DNA of 17,358 bases from CAZIVO01 sp964542765. GTDB taxonomy: Bacteria; Planctomycetota; UBA1135; UBA2386. The stretch spans positions 1 through 17,358 of the forward strand of contig CAZIVO010000078.1 in NCBI GenBank assembly GCA_964542765.1, written 5' to 3'. Of the stretch, positions 14,366-17,358 are shown in pieces; the stretch's first letter is position 1; every line of letters starts with the position of its first letter. The notes under the pieces are model-generated. The model ran no database searches and was not told the DNA's origin. It was given only the letters and a program-made list of their open reading frames with translations. The translations under genes were made by a program, and so were the position numbers.

Positions 14366-16306
14366 TCAGGCGCCGTATTGCTTGATGGCCGCGTCGAGTT
14401 TCGGCAGCAGGAGATAGAGGAACAGGGCCACCACTCCGACCGCCGCAGCGATCACCAGGAAGAAGGGGGTCGGATCCATCGATGACTGCAAGCCCCCCAG
14501 AAAGCCGGAAAACTTGTTGCCAACTGCCGTGGCAAAGAACCAACCGCCCATCGTCAAGCCGGTGAAGCGTGCGGGCGAAAGTTTCGTCACCAGGGACAAT
14601 GCCATCGGCGACAGACAAAGTTCACCAACCGTGACAATCGCAAAGAAACCTACCAGCCACCACCAGGTCACCTTGGTGGTGCCATCCTCCGAAACAAAGC
14701 CCGCCAGTGCCATCAAAAGCACGGACAGCATCGTGATGACCATGCCAACGAAAATCTTCCGCGCCGTGCTGAAGTCCTTGCCTCGCCTCGTCAGCCACAT
14801 GAAGAAGGCGACCAGCAAGGGAGTGAAAAGAACCACGAAGAACGGATTGAGTGACTGATAGAGCTCAGGATTGGCCGTCTTGAGGAGTTCTCCCGGAGGC
14901 AGCACCGGGGGTCCCTCGGCATAAAGGCTCTCGAAAACCGTCGGTGTCACCAGATAGACACCAAAACTCGCGCTTCCCGAGCCACGCACGAAGACGACCT
15001 CCCGGAGAGCCTTGGCGCCATCGGCCACACTCACGGTGATCTGCCTTTCACCATGGGGTCCTGTGGACTCATCCACCGAGACCTCCTTGAAAATCTCGAC
15101 GGCACGGCGTGACCACCTGGTCTGATCGGCCGTCCATTCTCCTTCGGACGGCAATTCCTCCACCCGGATGCCCTCGGGCAAGGCTGTCTTCAGCGCGTCG
15201 AGGGCCTCATTGTCCATGCGTTTTTGCCCGAACATCTGAGCCTGCGCGGCATCGGCAATGGGCAACAACGTGTCNNNNNNNNNNTTGTGCGGACGCGGAA
15301 CCGAGGCATCGGCATTGTGGTAATAAGCCGGATAGGCCTCACCAGCGAACAAAGGCATGTTCTCGGCAACCAGTTTGGAATCGCGATTGGTGTTGTCATT
15401 GGCCCACGCCGTCATGGCACTGCCATTGAGATGCAAGACCATGAAGAAGGTGCCGCCGGCAATGTAGATCGGCAGCAAGGAAGCCAGACCGGGCTTCTCT
15501 GCGGGCTCAGCGTTGCGCGCCAGATTGACAAAGAAAAGGATGATCGGAATGGACCCGACCAAGAAACCAATATCGGACGGTCTCACGAGCTGGGTGACAG
15601 CGTCAGGAAGGTAGCCCGCCGCCCAATATCCGATGATGCCGAACGTCAGGGCAGGCATCAGGATCTTCTTTCCAATCTCGCTAAATGACGTATCTCCCGG
15701 TTGAGCGCTCGGCTCACGGTCGGCTCGCTCCAGTACCTTCCAGCTGGAAAGCAGGATCGCGATGCCGATCAGCATTCCAACTCCGGCAGCAACGAAGATC
15801 GCCAGCCAGCCATACTGATTGCGCATGATCGCGGCCAAGAAGTTCGCCACGAAGGCACCGATATTGATGCCCATGTAGAAGATGTTGAATCCGGCGTCGC
15901 GCTTGGAATCTCCGTCTTCGTAGAGATTGCCGACCATGGCCGAGATGTTCGGCTTGAAGAAGCCATTGCCCAAACACAGGAACACCAATCCCGTCACGAA
16001 GCTCCACTCGAGACCGAGAGCCATCAAGAAGAAGCCGGCCGCAAAGAACACCCCGCCAATCAAGACGGATCGACGGTATCCAAGAAAACGATCAGCAAGA
16101 ATCCCGCCCAGGTAAGGGGTGAAATAAACGAAGGCCAGATAGAGGCCATAGATTTCGGACCCCACCGCCGCCGGCAGGCCAAGCCCACCCGACTCGCTGT
16201 CGATGGTGTAGAGGAACAAAATCCCCACCATCGTGTAGAAGGCCAAGCGCTCCCACATCTCGATGAAGAACAGGCGGAAGAGACCCTTGGGATGTCCTTT
16301 AAACAA
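14366..16306 (-). CDS. POT/PTR2-family proton-dependent oligopeptide transporter with a large TM7-TM8 insertion
   Basis: About 646 residues (an assembly gap of ten N codes for part of the insertion). POT proteins import di- and tripeptides with protons. Present: E16-x2-E19-R20 with LAFY after it (family ExxERFxYY, the proton/peptide site), YLGGILADRFLGYRRS, GNGFFKPNISAMVGNLY with RDAGFNIFYMGINIGAF (POT signature), NPFFVVLFTPLL for TM8, and GELCLSPMALSLVTKLSP plus TMGGWFFATAVGNKFSG near the end. Between TM7 (ending near Trp301) and TM8 (starting near Asn487) is an extra soluble segment of about 180 residues, far longer than the loop in E. coli Dtp proteins and probably extracytoplasmic. A C-run lies 32-40 bases upstream of the ATG. 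A second POT gene lies upstream in the same direction. The family call is firm; length inside the gap is uncertain. Confidence 0.9.
   Translation of the reverse strand: MFKGHPKGLFRLFFIEMWERLAFYTMVGILFLYTIDSESGGLGLPAAVGSEIYGLYLAFVYFTPYLGGILADRFLGYRRSVLIGGVFFAAGFFLMALGLEWSFVTGLVFLCLGNGFFKPNISAMVGNLYEDGDSKRDAGFNIFYMGINIGAFVANFLAAIMRNQYGWLAIFVAAGVGMLIGIAILLSSWKVLERADREPSAQPGDTSFSEIGKKILMPALTFGIIGYWAAGYLPDAVTQLVRPSDIGFLVGSIPIILFFVNLARNAEPAEKPGLASLLPIYIAGGTFFMVLHLNGSAMTAWANDNTNRDSKLVAENMPLFAGEAYPAYYHNADASVPRPHXXXXDTLLPIADAAQAQMFGQKRMDNEALDALKTALPEGIRVEELPSEGEWTADQTRWSRRAVEIFKEVSVDESTGPHGERQITVSVADGAKALREVVFVRGSGSASFGVYLVTPTVFESLYAEGPPVLPPGELLKTANPELYQSLNPFFVVLFTPLLVAFFMWLTRRGKDFSTARKIFVGMVITMLSVLLMALAGFVSEDGTTKVTWWWLVGFFAIVTVGELCLSPMALSLVTKLSPARFTGLTMGGWFFATAVGNKFSGFLGGLQSSMDPTPFFLVIAAAVGVVALFLYLLLPKLDAAIKQYGA
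15275..15284. other. Assembly gap (ten N) inside the POT transporter gene
   Basis: Ten unknown bases fall at about residues 341-344 of the transporter, within its inserted loop. Ten is a common placeholder length, so the true gap size may differ. Both flanks read in one frame at this length, and both match the N- and C-terminal halves of one POT protein, so the join itself is credible. Confidence 0.9.
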
Positions 16307-16476
16307 ATCTCGCTCTCTCTGTCAGGGTTGGGCTAGCGGGGGGGGGAATCGTCACCGCAGACAGAGTCGAAGGCAAGAATTGTCCGGTCGAGGCCTAAAG
16401 CTTGTTCCTTGCCGAGCGTCAACTCCGCACTACATGTTGGCCGATGCTCTCACTGCCCGGTAACACTCACCCGTCC

Positions 16477-16490
16477 GTGAACGGGTTCAC
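16477..16490 (-). terminator. Palindrome GTGAACGGGTTCAC, possible terminator of the upstream POT gene
   Basis: GTGAAC-GG-GTTCAC is a perfect inverted repeat about 105 bp past the stop of the second POT gene. Directly beside it, 16491-16506 (CACCGA-TTGA-TTGGTG) can form another stem with one wobble pair. No T-run is present; an operator role is equally possible. Confidence 0.35.
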
Positions 16491-16535
16491 CACCGATTGA
16501 TTGGTGCTCGTCCGCGCATCCGTGCCCCACTTCTC

Positions 16536-16556
16536 CCGCCAACCGCCAACCGCCAA
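16536..16556. repeat. Three tandem copies of CCGCCAA
   Basis: Three perfect head-to-tail 7-bp units lie about 40 bp after the stop codon of the minus-strand POT gene, where they read TTGGCGG. No function is evident. Confidence 0.7.
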
Positions 16557-16594
16557 ACCATGGGCCCGGCGAGTAGCGATCGGTGGAACCCAGG

Positions 16595-17358
16595 CTATTC
16601 GACGCCGTGCGTGAGCTTGTTGAGGGTCGGAGCCACGATGAATAGCAGAACTCCAGCTCCTATCGCACCGTATGAGCAGTAGGTCCATACTTCGGTATAG
16701 CCGGAGAGGGACCCTTGTACCAACAACTCGACGTTGGCTCGAATGCCCTCAGCTGCGGTCTGGAGGTCCTGGGCGCTGGCGCCCGGCTCCACGCTGACCT
16801 CAACGATCTTCGACAAATCGAGAACGCCAGCCTCCTGTAGCTGTTGCAGGGTGGGTTGCAGCCCTTCCAGAGTGGTATCGACGTTGCGGTCGAGTTGTTG
16901 CAGAAGTTGGGGCGTGAGTTCACCCTCGCCCGGTCGAAACGCCGTGACCAGATCGCTGAGCTTCGTGTTGAGTTTGCCCACCATCAACTCGATGTTGTCC
17001 TCGGAGTACGTCTGGTCGAGATCTACCACGAATTGGTTCTTTGTCTCGATCTTGACGCCGAGGGTGTCGAGCTGGGCGTCGACTACGCTGTTGAGACTGC
17101 TCAGTTCCTCGAGGGACGGGGGTGCCAGCACCTCCTTCTCCCCTTCCATGAGATTCTGTCGGATCTCGGCTTTCACCTGGAACTTCGACGAGTCGCCGGT
17201 GAGCTTGGCGATCTGTCCCGCGAGGTTATGGGCCATCGAGATCGACAGGAACCAGATCCCCATGAAGAAACTCACCACGCGCGCGGGCATCAGCTTGGTG
17301 ACTGCCGACAGGCCGACCGGCGACAGACAGAGCTCGCCGGTTGTGTGCAACAGGTAGC
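16595..17358 (-). CDS. Second POT/PTR2-family peptide transporter, C-terminal part, with a TM11-TM12 insertion
   Basis: Partial; the 5' end is beyond the window. The visible start YLLHTTGELCLSPVGLSAVTKL is the conserved POT segment of late TM10 and the following loop. It is followed by the TM11 helix MGIWFLSISMAHNLAGQIAKL and, at the end, the last helix (SYGAIGAGVLLFIVAPTLNKL). Between these helices lies an unusual soluble stretch of about 165 residues, rich in Leu, Gln and Glu (for example TPQLLQQLDRNVDTTLEGLQ), which looks helical or coiled-coil. In ordinary bacterial POT proteins this loop is a few tens of residues. It is on the same strand as the other POT gene and 288 bp upstream of it. 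Substrate is inferred from the family only. Confidence 0.85.
   Translation of the reverse strand, partial: YLLHTTGELCLSPVGLSAVTKLMPARVVSFFMGIWFLSISMAHNLAGQIAKLTGDSSKFQVKAEIRQNLMEGEKEVLAPPSLEELSSLNSVVDAQLDTLGVKIETKNQFVVDLDQTYSEDNIELMVGKLNTKLSDLVTAFRPGEGELTPQLLQQLDRNVDTTLEGLQPTLQQLQEAGVLDLSKIVEVSVEPGASAQDLQTAAEGIRANVELLVQGSLSGYTEVWTYCSYGAIGAGVLLFIVAPTLNKLTHGVE

Larger units (their letters stand above)
16307..16594. other. Intergenic region between the two POT genes with several small repeats
   Basis: No gene is supported in these 288 bp. The region holds a run of nine G (16338-16346), a palindrome at 16477-16490, a neighbouring imperfect hairpin at 16491-16506, and three 7-bp tandem repeats at 16536-16556. 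It should carry the terminator of the upstream POT gene and the promoter of the downstream one (both minus strand), but I cannot assign -35/-10 boxes with confidence. Confidence 0.6.

Noticed and set aside
15701..16336. Plus-strand open frame of about 211 codons opposite the POT transporter
   Set aside because: Hydrophilic, His/Glu/Gln-rich mirror of a membrane protein gene, without recognisable motifs.
1..17358. Possible defence island, prophage or biosynthetic cluster
   Set aside because: No integrase, transposase, restriction, toxin-antitoxin, phage structural or assembly-line genes were found. Most genes belong to housekeeping or clade-typical families.

Overview
The window is a GC-rich bacterial chromosome segment with densely packed genes. 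It carries no rRNA, tRNA, CRISPR array or transposase that I can see. The gene set suggests a Planctomycetota-type bacterium: a secreted peptidase-like/CAP protein of a layout I associate with planctomycetes, secretory leaders ending in Ala-Gln, POT transporters with large loop insertions, and a membrane protein with PG-x-x-H motifs. This is inference; no marker gene is present. A run of exactly ten N (15275-15284) indicates a scaffolded draft or metagenome assembly.

Layout. (1) 3-3484, plus strand: the C-terminal two thirds of a ClpC-type Clp ATPase (cut by the window edge), a translationally coupled patatin-like hydrolase fused to a ferredoxin domain, and a probably exported DUF1028 protein. 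(2) 3733-5635, plus: a CDP-alcohol phosphatidyltransferase homologue whose catalytic Asp set is largely replaced, then a four-helix membrane metallophosphoesterase with altered metal and catalytic motifs. (3) 5821-6966, plus: dprA. (4) 6969-9347, minus: a secreted C45-type Ntn hydrolase, a membrane protein with a duplicated PG-x-x-H motif, and an overlapping 64-residue membrane protein. (5) 9375-10886, plus: xylulokinase, divergent from the C45 gene with only 27 bp between start codons. (6) 10957-13386, minus: an 809-residue exported protein (repeat-like start, degenerate peptidase-like middle, CAP domain, Ig-like end). (7) 13586-14338, plus: a membrane protein with two DUF3592-like modules. 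(8) 14366-17358, minus: two tandem POT-family peptide transporters, each with a roughly 165-180-residue insertion but in different loops; the second is cut by the window edge.

How the genes may relate. ClpC is a protein quality-control ATPase and DprA a recombination and transformation factor; both are housekeeping. The patatin fusion, the CDP-alcohol transferase homologue and the membrane phosphoesterase are three consecutive membrane- or lipid-type functions (with DUF1028 between), all unusual at the active site or in domain make-up. They are the best candidates for something undescribed. The two POT transporters point to peptide uptake. I see no defence system, phage or secondary-metabolite cluster, and I do not claim a single coherent new system.
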